The translations under genes and the position numbers were made by a program. Shown here piece by piece: positions 25,086-33,463 of a stretch of 51,147 nucleotides of DNA (position 1 is the first letter of the stretch; each line of letters begins with the position of its first letter). The stretch is from Okeania sp. SIO3I5 (GTDB lineage Bacteria > Cyanobacteriota > Cyanobacteriia > Cyanobacteriales > Microcoleaceae): the NCBI RefSeq assembly GCF_010672085.1, contig NZ_JAAHHT010000025.1, positions 55,200 through 106,346 of the forward strand, given 5' to 3'. The notes below the pieces were generated by a model. That model did not search any database. It had not been told where the DNA came from and was given only the letters and a program-made list of their open reading frames with translations.

Positions 25086-26398
25086 CGCACCATATCCTTA
25101 AAATTTTGTATCCCCTTAATCAATGGGTGAACATCATACCAAGTTTTCTTTTCTCCCTCTTCATCAAAGTAAATATATTCCAGCAAACAACGATTAAATA
25201 ATAAACCACGATACTGTTGATTATTTAAGACATTTTTAGAACGAAAAACATCCACCAATACTTGCCATTCTTCTGCTTGAACTGACCTTCTATAAGAAAG
25301 TCTTGCCTCCGTAATTGCTCTTTGTACAACCCTCGCAGAAATAGGTAATTCATCATCACAACGTTTAATTACACTTTGCATCAAAAACATTAAATCCCGA
25401 ACATGACCTCCACTCATTAAGCAAACCTTATCCAAAACTTCTCGACTTTCAAATAACTCCGTTTCTAAAGATAAATCTGACTTAATTCCCTTAACCCGTC
25501 TATCAATAATTTCCCTCATTTTAGCAACTCCCAATTCATAAACTTCTCCCTCTGGAGTCTCCACCATAATCATCGGTAAAACTTGAGGTTCATCATATTC
25601 AATTTTCAGATTAGGAGCTTGATTAGAATAAACCATTGAAATAGGAATCGTATAAATTGTATGGCAATCTAAACCTTTTAATTGAGCGCTACGATCGATA
25701 AAAATTTCATCGTGATTACTACGTCCGTCTGGCTGAACATTTGGTGTAATGCGGTCTAAACTATCAGCAATCATTACCAATTTAGAACCAGAGCCAAGTT
25801 TGTTTGTAGCATCACGAATAAAAGCATTTATCCCCTCAATCAAACTTTCAGTATAAGGATTAACTTTCTCCCTAATTTTTCTTCTTAAAGTAGGTTCAGC
25901 TCTGATATTTGCCGTAATTTTTGCATATTGACTAATTTGTGATTCAACTGCCAAACTTTCCAAAGATATTTCTGTATTTGCTAAATCTTTTAAATCCTCC
26001 CACCGATATCTTAACCAATCTAATAATGGTTTAGGATTAGCTTGTTTTAATTGCTCCAATAAATTTCTAGTACAAGCCAACAAAATATCAGCATATTCCG
26101 TATCTTCCAGATTAATATCCTTCTCATCCGCAGCGAAATAAACCACAAAATATCCATTATCTTCCAAGTGTTTTTTCAGTCGTAAAAGTTCAGTTGACTT
26201 ACCCGCACCTCGATGTCCGGCATAAAGTTGACAAGTATTATTATCAGAGAATTCAATATTCGTAGCCAAATCTTGAATAACATCTCCATCCCCTCGAACT
26301 TCCCGACAATCAACATATACTGGACTATCAGGTTTTAGAGGTTCAAAAGGTTTAAAAGCATTGAATAATCTTTTCAATAAATCTCTTTGATCTGCCAT
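25082..26398 (-). CDS. P-loop AAA-type ATPase (TPR partner, copy 2)
   Basis: A 438-residue ATPase. Walker A GHRGAGKS (61-68), Walker B LVMIADSLDRI (207-217), conserved HDEIFIDRSAQL, a sensor-like CHTIYTIPISMVYS, GGHVRDLMFL and a C-terminal lid with NRCLLEYIYFD and WYDVHPLIKGI. It aligns end to end with 18146-19495. A ribosome binding site AAGGAGAA lies 12 bp upstream of the ATG, and this leader has been copied into the 190-bp repeats at 19541-20300. It overlaps the TPR gene by 4 bp (ATGA), the strongest evidence that ATPase and TPR protein are one unit. Upstream lies an array of 105-bp repeats, so the promoter may be inside or beyond it. Confidence 0.92.
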   Translation of the reverse strand: MADQRDLLKRLFNAFKPFEPLKPDSPVYVDCREVRGDGDVIQDLATNIEFSDNNTCQLYAGHRGAGKSTELLRLKKHLEDNGYFVVYFAADEKDINLEDTEYADILLACTRNLLEQLKQANPKPLLDWLRYRWEDLKDLANTEISLESLAVESQISQYAKITANIRAEPTLRRKIREKVNPYTESLIEGINAFIRDATNKLGSGSKLVMIADSLDRITPNVQPDGRSNHDEIFIDRSAQLKGLDCHTIYTIPISMVYSNQAPNLKIEYDEPQVLPMIMVETPEGEVYELGVAKMREIIDRRVKGIKSDLSLETELFESREVLDKVCLMSGGHVRDLMFLMQSVIKRCDDELPISARVVQRAITEARLSYRRSVQAEEWQVLVDVFRSKNVLNNQQYRGLLFNRCLLEYIYFDEEGEKKTWYDVHPLIKGIQNFKDMVR

Positions 26399-26399
26399 C

Positions 26400-27030
26400 T
26401 ATTAAAAATTCTCCTTTTTTTTGTTTGGTATTATAATAATTCTAAATAATTTGTCAAAAAAACTGTAACGTTTGGGTTTGGTATCCAAACCCCTACGGTG
26501 AAAATCTGTGTTATTTGGTATTTTTTTATTTGGTATTATAATAATCCTAAATAATTTGTCAAAAAAACTGTAACGTTTGGGTTTGGAGACCAAACCCCTA
26601 CGGTGAAAATCTGTGTTATTTGGTATTTTTTTATTTGGTATTATAATAATCCTAAATAATTTGTCAAAAAAACTGTAACGTTTGGGTTTGGAGACCAAAT
26701 CCCTACGGTGAAAATCTGTGTTATTTGGTATTTTTTTATTTGGTATTATAATAATCCTAAATGATTTGTCAAAAAAACTGTAACGTTTGGGTTTGGAGAC
26801 CAAACCCCTACGGTGAAAATCTGTGTTATTTGGTATTTTTTTATTTGGTATTATAATAATCCTAAATGATTTGTCAAAAAAACTGTAACGTTTGGGTTTG
26901 GAGACCAAACCCCTACGGTGAAAATCTGTGTTATTTGGTATTTTTTGATTTGGTATTATAATAATCCTAAATAATTTGTCAAAAAAACTGTAACGTTTGG
27001 GTTTGGAGACCAAACCCCTACGGTGAAAAT
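26400..27030. repeat. Six tandem 105-bp units with a GGGTTTGGAGACCAAACCC hairpin
   Basis: CTGTAACG recurs at 26463, 26568, 26673, 26778, 26883 and 26988, exactly 105 bp apart. Each unit contains the perfect palindrome GGGTTTGGAGACCAAACCC (one unit varies) and a TTTGGTATTATAATAATCCT block that is homologous to the leader block in the 190-bp units. Because 105 is 35 codons, an open frame of 217 codons crosses the array on the minus strand; its composition and lack of any relative make it a by-product. It lies immediately upstream of the ATPase gene. Confidence 0.92.
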
Positions 27031-27036
27031 CTGGTT

Positions 27037-27301
27037 TTAGAGTAGTTGAGTCCAACTGATAACTGATTCATCAATCCCCTCATTATTAATGATAATTGGG
27101 TCGTCTGCACAAGAACCAGCCGTTCTTTCAAAAAAAACCTCTACTCCATCCTAATTGTTCAGGAGTTTTGATTGGTTGGTTTGTCAATTCTTTCGCTAAA
27201 ATAACTTTAATTTCTTCTGTTAAACTCCGACCATGATCTAAAGCTTGATTTTGTAACTTTTCCAAGATTTCCGGTTCTAAATCATCAAGAATAATAGTCA
27301 T
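27037..27301 (-). pseudogene. FitA/VapB-like ribbon-helix-helix antitoxin, frameshifted, toxin absent
   Basis: From ATG 27301 the minus strand encodes MTIILDDLEPEILEKLQNQA and LDHGRSLTEEIKVILAKEL, the ribbon-helix-helix N-terminus of FitA-like antitoxins, then GWSRGFF and a stop at 27128. The stop is caused by a run of eight T residues (27130-27137 on the plus strand as A). With seven, the frame continues FERTAGSCADDPII... to a stop at 27037, which fits the C-terminal end of such antitoxins. So this is a one-base slip in a homopolymer, either a mutation, a phase-variable site or a sequencing error. The PIN-domain toxin expected downstream is missing; the 105-bp array starts there instead. Confidence 0.8.
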
Positions 27302-27661
27302 AATATTACCTCTTTATTAGCTCTGATCTAATTTAATCCTAGTCTAGTAGTATACTGACCAAAAAACAAGGTCTCAAGCCTCCCCTTTTAAGCTATCTCT
27401 TATTAGGAACTCCTGAAAACCTTGTGGGGAGTGTGGGAAGTAAAAATCTTCAAAAAAACGTCTGATTAAATAGACTTTTCTGATGAAAAAGCCTCTCAAA
27501 CGACTGATACATAACTTCAGCAAATTTGTAAGAGATAACTTTCTCTTGCCACAATGGCTATTGCAAAGCACTATCTTAGATGAAGTTTTAGCTATCCCAA
27601 TATTTCGGTGCATTACGCTTTGCTTTTCATATCGCACAGCAAAACGCACCATACTAGACTT
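27302..27661. other. Spacer with dispersed repeats, no confident gene
   Basis: Positions 27357-27390 carry GACCAAAAAACAAGGTCTCA and a C-rich end, the inverse of 7411-7450. Positions 27609-27652 hold a degenerate GGTGCATT...AACGCACC hairpin element. Short frames on both strands (27374-27652 minus, 27483-27665 plus) overlap these repeats and are not convincing genes. Confidence 0.5.
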
Positions 27662-28192
27662 TTAACTTTCCAAATTTTCCCTCTGATAATCTACCAACTT
27701 ACCCAAAGTTTCTGGAAATATTTTAAAATCCATATTTTCATCTTCCCGTTGAGACAAAGAACGCTTTACTTCTCCTAAATAAAGTGGTTCAGAAATACCT
27801 TCCTCTGGATGAATAATAGTTCTAACTCTAATAGTTAATTTATTATCTCCACCTAAACGACCTAGTGAAAATAAATCCCCCGCTGCTTGTTCCATCGTTG
27901 CCTCTATTTCTGATTCTGAAATACTCGGAGAAACAGCTATTACCGTTTGAGTTGAACCATTATCATAAACTAATGTATATGGAACTGCTCCTGGAATTTC
28001 TACACGGTTAAATAATCCTAAACTTAAACCAAATAAACCAGCAGTTAAGACTCCCATAAAACCTGTTACTCCCACCAATCTAAATCTAAATCCCCAATTC
28101 AAAATAAAGCCAAGAGTTGTCAAAAGAAAAAATCCAATTGTAGCAATACCAAACCATTTAGTAGCGATAAATAATTCTGTAGTAGATAACAT
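27662..28192 (-). CDS. ycf51: Ycf51-like conserved cyanobacterial membrane protein (DUF2518)
   Basis: A 176-residue protein conserved in cyanobacteria and some algal plastids. Two hydrophobic segments (about 13-32 and 40-63) surround the conserved GFRFRLVGVTGFMGVLTAGL stretch. A soluble part follows with IPGAVPYTLVYDNG, TQTVIAVSP and LYLGEVKRSLSQRED, characteristic of the family. A good ribosome binding site (AAGGAG, 4 bp spacing) precedes the ATG. The function of the family is not established; association with photosynthetic organisms is known only from its distribution. It is monocistronic and sits at the edge of the repeat-rich island. Confidence 0.9.
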   Translation of the reverse strand: MLSTTELFIATKWFGIATIGFFLLTTLGFILNWGFRFRLVGVTGFMGVLTAGLFGLSLGLFNRVEIPGAVPYTLVYDNGSTQTVIAVSPSISESEIEATMEQAAGDLFSLGRLGGDNKLTIRVRTIIHPEEGISEPLYLGEVKRSLSQREDENMDFKIFPETLGKLVDYQRENLES

Positions 28193-28267
28193 TTTCTCCT
28201 TGGTGATTATCTAGATTTACTTTTTAATTTTATAGTATATAGCAGGGAACACGAAACAGTTAGAAAA

Positions 28268-28345
28268 ATATTTCCTAGTCTTAGATTCATCATCAGTAAT
28301 TGTCAAGATATAACTCTTTCTTAGCTATAGCTTTAAGCATTTCCG
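28268..28345. repeat. Dispersed repeat TTTCCTAGTCTNAGATT...TTTCTTAGCTATA (copy 1 of 3)
   Basis: This ~75-bp sequence recurs at 32138-32220 and 32246-32325 with minor changes, each time ending in TTAGCTATATGTAGCTAT or a close variant. Two copies lie upstream of the AI-2E family gene and one upstream of ycf51. Confidence 0.7.
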
Positions 28346-28415
28346 TTTGCATAGAATTCCCCAGGAAAGGAAAGCTTTGCCCCAGCAAAACAGCTCAAGT
28401 AAAAACTATTAGTTA

Positions 28416-28878
28416 GGCTTTGTTGTACGAAAGCATATAGCTACCGCACAAGATCCAAGATCCTTGTACTTCATACTTCTACAACTATTGTCCAATAAAT
28501 AAATCAAACATCAATCTTTTCTTTCTGGCACTAAAAAAAAGGCTGAAACTTATACCTGTAAAGGCTTTCAGCCATTTAACTATTGGCCAATAAATGAATC
28601 AAACATCAATCTTTGATAAAAAAAGGCTGAAACTTATACCTGTAAAGGCTTTCAGCCATTTAACTATTGGCCAATAAATGAATCAAACATCAATCTTTGA
28701 TAAAAAAGGCTAAAACTTATACCTGTAAAGGCTTTCAGCCATTTAACTATTGGCCAATAAATGAATCAAACATCAATCTTTGAAAGAGGGTGATATAACT
28801 ACCACTAGGTTCACCTTTCATGTCGGATCTGGCAACCGAAAAGCGGAACCGATTTTCTATGGCTATTACAACAAAGCC
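28416..28878. mobile_element. 463-bp MITE with IS5/IS903-like terminal inverted repeats
   Basis: The ends GGCTTTGTTGTA (28416-28427) and TACAACAAAGCC (28867-28878) are perfect inverted repeats and begin with the GGCTTTGTTG typical of IS903-group IS5 elements. They are flanked by TATTAGTTA (28407-28415) and TATTTGTTA (28879-28887), a 9-bp direct repeat with one mismatch, the duplication length known for IS903. There is no transposase gene. The interior holds three ~84-bp units (starting about 28541, 28625, 28708), each with a GGCTGAAA/TTTCAGCC hairpin. I conclude it is a non-autonomous element; the parent transposon is not in this window. Confidence 0.8.
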
Positions 28879-28986
28879 TATTTGTTATAAAAGATTTTAA
28901 TTGTATTAATTTCCCAACACTTTTTTGTAGTGCTATGATTAGGTGTTAGAATTAGTAAACCGCTCAAACTTAGTCAGGGATACTTT

Positions 28987-29028
28987 TGAATTTTGAATTT
29001 TGAATTTTGAATTTTGAATTTTGAATTC
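28987..29028. repeat. Octamer tandem repeat (GAATTTTT-type)
   Basis: About five direct GAATTTTGAATTTT repeats abut the stop codon of the following minus-strand cyclase gene. It is simple sequence with no evident signal. Confidence 0.85.
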
Positions 29029-30085
29029 ACTCTTTTCTACCTACAAGTAAATAAGTCCTCATACTACCTTTCCCTTTAATCTCGATCGTGCCTCGCTCCT
29101 GAAATGTATACTTATTAGCTAGACAATTATAGGTATTCTCAGTTACTTGAATCTCTCCAGGAATACCATGAGACTCCATACGATTAGCTGTATTTACCGT
29201 ATCTCCCCAAAGATCATAAGCAAATTTTTTCGTCCCAATAACTCCTGCTTCTACTGCTCCCGTATTAATACCAATGCGAATTTGTAAAAGTTTACCCTGC
29301 TTTTCAGAAATTTCCTTGACTCGCTCTAACATATCTAAGGCCATTTCCGCGATCGCCTCTGCATGATCCTCCTTGGGCGTTGGTAGGCCACCTACAATCA
29401 TATAAGCATCACCAATAGTTTTGATTTTCTCAAGTCCATATTTTTCTGCCAACTCATCAAACCTAGAGAAAATCATGTTTAGTAACTCTACCAGTTCAGC
29501 AGGAGATAAATTTGCCGACAGTTTAGTAAACCCCACTAAATCAGCAAATAAAACAGTTACTTCACTAAAGCTATCAGCTATAGTTTTTTCTCCCTGTTTT
29601 AACCGTTGAGCGATTGGTGCTGGTAAAATATTTAATAGTAACCTTTCTGACTTTTCTTGTTCCTCAGCCAACCGTTTTAAATAAGCTTGTTCTTGATCCC
29701 GAAGTCGTTTCTTCTCTAGACAAGCATTAATTCTAGCTTTAAGTAATACAGGATTAAAAGGTTTAGACAAATAATCTTCTGCACCCAATTCGATGCAACG
29801 AACTACACTGTCAATATCATCCACTGCAGAAATCATTATTACTGGGATATGGCGTAATGCTGGGTCAGCTTTCAGGGTTTCCAGGACTTGATAACCATTC
29901 ATTTGTGGCATCATAATATCTAGTAGTACCAAATCAAATGGTTGAGTTCTCACCATTTCTAAAGCCTGAAACCCATCAGACGCAGAAGCGATCGTATGGC
30001 CGTGCCTTTTGACTCGGCGAGCTAAAAGGTCTCTATTGACCTGGTTATCATCTACAACCAGCACATTGCCCTGGTCATGTTTCAT
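29027..30085 (-). CDS. Response regulator-adenylate cyclase fusion (REC-class III cyclase)
   Basis: A 352-residue cytosolic protein. An N-terminal receiver domain (about 6-122) has acidic D12-D13, phosphoacceptor D56 (LLDIMMP) and K108 (SKPF). A coiled-coil linker (about 126-160) leads to a class III cyclase (about 172-345) with metal ligands D182 and D226, adenine-selecting K220 and D291, and N298/R302. This residue set predicts ATP to cAMP conversion, switched by phosphorylation of the receiver. The cyclase domain is very close to that of the Amt fusion at 3071-6697. The start overlaps the upstream response regulator stop by ATGA, so they form a two-gene operon. The cognate kinase is not in the window. 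Confidence 0.96.
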   Translation of the reverse strand: MKHDQGNVLVVDDNQVNRDLLARRVKRHGHTIASASDGFQALEMVRTQPFDLVLLDIMMPQMNGYQVLETLKADPALRHIPVIMISAVDDIDSVVRCIELGAEDYLSKPFNPVLLKARINACLEKKRLRDQEQAYLKRLAEEQEKSERLLLNILPAPIAQRLKQGEKTIADSFSEVTVLFADLVGFTKLSANLSPAELVELLNMIFSRFDELAEKYGLEKIKTIGDAYMIVGGLPTPKEDHAEAIAEMALDMLERVKEISEKQGKLLQIRIGINTGAVEAGVIGTKKFAYDLWGDTVNTANRMESHGIPGEIQVTENTYNCLANKYTFQERGTIEIKGKGSMRTYLLVGRKE

Positions 30086-30459
30086 TTTGTTGGTTCTATA
30101 TCTATAAGATTTTTTATCTTCTCTAATAGTCTGGGAAATTCTACTGGTTTTGTATCATATTCGTCACATCCAGCTTGTAAACATTTCTCTCGGTCTCCTG
30201 TCATAGCATGAGCTGTCATTGCTATTACTGGAATATTCTTAGTTTGAGGGTCAGCTTTAATTTTCCGAGTTGCTTGCCACCCATCTAGGACAGGCAAACT
30301 CATATCCATTAGAATTATATCTGGTGCTTCTGATATAGACATTTCCACCCCCTCAGCACCATCAATAGCAATAACTACTTCAAATTTTTTACGAATGAGA
30401 CGCCTAGACAACATATCTCGGTTCATCTCATTATCTTCAACTAAGAGAATCTTAACCAT
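30082..30459 (-). CDS. Single-domain response regulator (CheY-like)
   Basis: A 125-residue stand-alone receiver domain with E8-D9, phosphoacceptor D52 (ILMDMSLP), T/S in VIAMTAHA (about 78-85) and K104 (TKPVEF). There is no output domain, so it probably acts in a phosphorelay or by protein contact. It is the first gene of an operon with the receiver-cyclase protein, overlapping it by 4 bp. Such DivK/Slr-type regulators often accompany hybrid kinases, but none is present here. Confidence 0.95.
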   Translation of the reverse strand: MVKILLVEDNEMNRDMLSRRLIRKKFEVVIAIDGAEGVEMSISEAPDIILMDMSLPVLDGWQATRKIKADPQTKNIPVIAMTAHAMTGDREKCLQAGCDEYDTKPVEFPRLLEKIKNLIDIEPTK

Positions 30460-30932
30460 ACCATTGTTCTACTTTATTAATGAGATAATTTTGGCATTTC
30501 ATCTTTTTATATAAATTTTATTTTATATAGATAAATTTTATATAAAAGAATCACACTCCAAGATATTTCTGGAAGCAGTGCCAAGTGCTATTTATAGCTC
30601 TTGATGAATCTATCAGAGAGTTTTTGTCAAGAAAATATTAAGGCTTGAGGTAATGGGATGAGTTTATATTCATGGCTAATAGCAAAAATCTTCACTCTTT
30701 AAATTATACAGAATTATTAGTTCTATATAAAAGTAATTTATTTATCGGATTATAGTTAATTTTTAGTATTTGCTAAATTCTGTTATTTTTGATAATTAAA
30801 ATATTTGGATTGACAATTTTCTGATTTTATAAATATTTTAATATGATAAATTTGAGATAATTTATTTGGCTGGAAAGATTGCTTTTATTTCATTACTCAA
30901 AATTCCTCCAATACTGTTTATAAAATATAAAA
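30460..30932. other. AT-rich spacer with an inverted repeat
   Basis: Upstream of the response regulator, 30503-30518 and 30533-30548 form a near-perfect AT-only inverted repeat (CTTTTTATATAAATTT and its complement with one base shift). It could be a promoter-proximal operator or just AT-rich symmetry. The rest shows no gene, repeat or RNA that I can recognise. Confidence 0.5.
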
Positions 30933-32042
30933 TTAAGAGGTTATTGGTGGTGGATTATGATCGCCATTATTTGTAACTATCGATCGCATATTTTCAGCTT
31001 CTAACTTAGGTTTTAAATATAAATTTTCTACCAAAGCAGCACTACCAGCAAACCAAGGTGGAATAATCAAAGCACCAATAATTCCTAATAACTGAATTCC
31101 TACTAAAACTGATAGTAATTGATACAGAGGATGTACTCCAACAGAAGAACCTACGAGTAAAGGATCGAGTACATAAGTCTCTACATTTTGGATAATATAG
31201 TACAAAATTATTACCCATAAAAACAACCATCCGCCTTTAGCAATAGCAACAATTAAAGCTGGAACTGCACCTAAAATTGGACCAATAAAAGGAATCAAGT
31301 TTGTCACAGCAGCTATTGCTCCTAAACCTAGGGAAAAATCTTGCAATCCTAAAAATCCTAAACCAGTGGTAGTTGCTAGACCTAAAATAGCAGAAACTAT
31401 AATTCTGCCTCTAATATAACCTCCCATTCTTTGGGTTACAGGAATAACTTGATTTTCCAAACGTTTATCCCAAGGTTGAGGAAAAAATTTGATTATACCG
31501 CTAATCAAAGTTTGACTATCAGATACCATATAACCTGAAATAAATAAAGCTAATATTAAACTAACTACGCCTCCTAATACACCTTTAGTTAAACTATAAG
31601 AACGTAGTAATAATTGTTGACTAGAACGAATTACCCAACTTGTGACAGATTTAGTATCAAAAAGTTGATTAATCCAATCAGGGGGATTTTGAACTAAGGA
31701 ATTAACAAAATCTTCAAAATTATCGCTGATACTTTCAGAAAATAATGGTAACTGACTTAAAAGTCTTTCAATTTGCTCAAAGACTGGTGGACCAATAATT
31801 AATACTGCACTAATCAATCCAGAAATTAGAGTTAAATAAACGATAATTACTCCTAACCAGCGAGGTAATTTAATCCTTTCTGTTAAATCTACTAATGGTG
31901 AAATTGATGCAGCTAAAACTACCGCAACCATCAACAGTACGATTAGATTTTGTACTTGCCATAAAATAATTAGTAGTAAAAAACTGCTAATGATTAATAC
32001 TAGGTTAGATAAGGAAATAGATATCCTTTGTTCGGATTTCAT
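30933..32042 (-). CDS. AI-2E family transporter (PerM/UPF0118) membrane protein
   Basis: A protein of 369 residues from ATG 32042. A GTG at 32051 would add three residues but lies next to a GGGAACA repeat and is less likely. The family layout is clear: two to three N-terminal membrane segments (about 10-75), a soluble middle with FPQPWDKR and VTQRMGGYIRGRI, then four to five C-terminal segments including GLGAIAAVTNLIPFIGPILG and YIIQNVETYVLDPLLVG, the best conserved part of the family. Members export diverse small molecules or ions; autoinducer-2 export is shown only for TqsA, so the substrate is unknown. Monocistronic. Confidence 0.93.
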   Translation of the reverse strand: MKSEQRISISLSNLVLIISSFLLLIILWQVQNLIVLLMVAVVLAASISPLVDLTERIKLPRWLGVIIVYLTLISGLISAVLIIGPPVFEQIERLLSQLPLFSESISDNFEDFVNSLVQNPPDWINQLFDTKSVTSWVIRSSQQLLLRSYSLTKGVLGGVVSLILALFISGYMVSDSQTLISGIIKFFPQPWDKRLENQVIPVTQRMGGYIRGRIIVSAILGLATTTGLGFLGLQDFSLGLGAIAAVTNLIPFIGPILGAVPALIVAIAKGGWLFLWVIILYYIIQNVETYVLDPLLVGSSVGVHPLYQLLSVLVGIQLLGIIGALIIPPWFAGSAALVENLYLKPKLEAENMRSIVTNNGDHNPPPITS

Positions 32043-32340
32043 AGGGAACACTTAAATAAGTTATTTGCAAGGGAACAGGGAACAGGGAACAGGGAACAAG
32101 GAACAAGGAACAAGGAACAAGGAACAGTTGAAAAAACATTTCCTAGTCTGAAATTTATCATCAGTAATTGTTTAAGATTCAATGCTTTCTTAGCTATATG
32201 TAGCTATCTTATTTTAAGGGAATAGGGAACAGTTGAAAAAACATTTCCTAGTCTGAGATTTATCATTAGTAATTGTCAATATTCAATGCTTTCTTAGCTA
32301 TATGTAGCTATCTTATTTTAATTATGAAAGATTGTATATT
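32043..32340. repeat. GGGAACA heptamer run and two copies of a dispersed repeat
   Basis: At 32069-32125 the heptamer GGGAACA (later AGGAACA) is repeated about seven to eight times in the leader of the AI-2E family gene. It is followed by two copies of the TTTCCTAGTCTGA...TAGCTATCTTATTTTA sequence (32138-32220, 32246-32325). From 32340 to 32780 I see only AT-rich DNA. Confidence 0.85.
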
Positions 32341-32782
32341 TTTAGGGAGTAGGGAAAAAAGAAAAAACTATAACAATTCAAATAATCAGATGTATTGAGC
32401 AAGCAATGAAGAAAAAAACTAACCATCAGTAATAAATTTGTTACCAAAAAATAAAGCCTCTAATCTCATCTTTTAAGAGGATGAAAAAATATTCGCCATA
32501 TCTATTTCAAGTCTCCAGCTAAAGCTAGAGGTACTGATTGATAAATGATTGGAGAGGCTTTATATTCCCTATTCCCTGCATCTACATATTATAGTAGTTT
32601 AACTTAAAAATGATACGTTTTTTCGTGTGAAACTCTCTCATAGCAAGAAAGCTTTGTCTCAATCTAAAGTTAAATGACTATAAATCCAATATCTCCATTA
32701 ATTACCTAAAAATCAAGGTTTAAAGCTTTTCCTTTCAAGGAGAAAAAAGCGGTCGTTTGCTAGCATGACCTGATAGATGGGA

Positions 32783-33463
32783 TGGGCGAGGAAACCTCGC
32801 CATATCCAATCGACTAAGAGAATAAAAAAAACCTTTTAACCAATCATCTTTTTAATTTAAAAAGAAGAGGCAATTATTAATTATTCATTATTAATTATTC
32901 ATTATTCATTGCCATATCCAATCGACTAAGAGAATAAAAAAACCTTTTAACTAATCCTCTTTTTCAAAAGAAGAGGCAATTATTAATTATTAATTATTCA
33001 TTATTCATTATTCATTATTCATTATTCATTATTCATTGCCATATCCAATCAACTAAGAGAATAAAAAAAACCTTTTAACCAATCCTCTTTTTAATTTAAA
33101 AAGAAGAGGCAATTATTAATTATTAATTATTCATTATTAATTATTCATTATTAATTATTCATTGCCATATCCAATCAACTAAGAGAATAAAAAAATCCTT
33201 TTAACCAATCCTCTTTTTCAAAAGGAAGAGGCAATTATTAATTATTAATTATTCATTATTCATTGCCATATCCAATCGACTAAGAGAATAAAAAAATCCT
33301 TCTAACCAATCCTCTTTTTCAAAAAAAGAGGCAATTATTCATTATTCATTATTCATTATTCATTGCCATATCCAATCAACTAAGAGAATAAAAAAAATCC
33401 TTTTAACCAATCCTCTTTTTCAAAAGAAGAGGCAATTATTCATTATTCATTATTCATTATTCA
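32783..33463. repeat. Six-unit array with ATTATTC heptamers and CCTCTT/AAGAGG hairpins
   Basis: GCCATATCCAATC recurs at 32809, 32911, 33038, 33164, 33265 and 33365. Each unit (100-127 bp) has a constant part with CGACTAAGAGAATAAAAAAA, a hairpin CCTCTTTTT...AAAGAAGAGG, and a variable number of TATTAAT/TATTCAT heptamers, which explains the length differences. A separate stem GGCGAGG-AAA-CCTCGCC sits at 32786-32802. The array runs right up to the cysS stop codon, so cysS transcripts would end within it. Confidence 0.9.

Noticed and set aside
26402-27055. 217-codon frame made of 35-residue repeats
   Set aside because: It exists because the repeat period is a multiple of three; it overlaps the decayed antitoxin at its start and ends by chance just before the ATPase start. 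Kept as a repeat, though a proteomic check is mentioned.
27374-27665. Short frames on both strands between the antitoxin remnant and ycf51
   Set aside because: They overlap dispersed repeats and a GTGC...GCAC hairpin element; no family resemblance or ribosome binding site.
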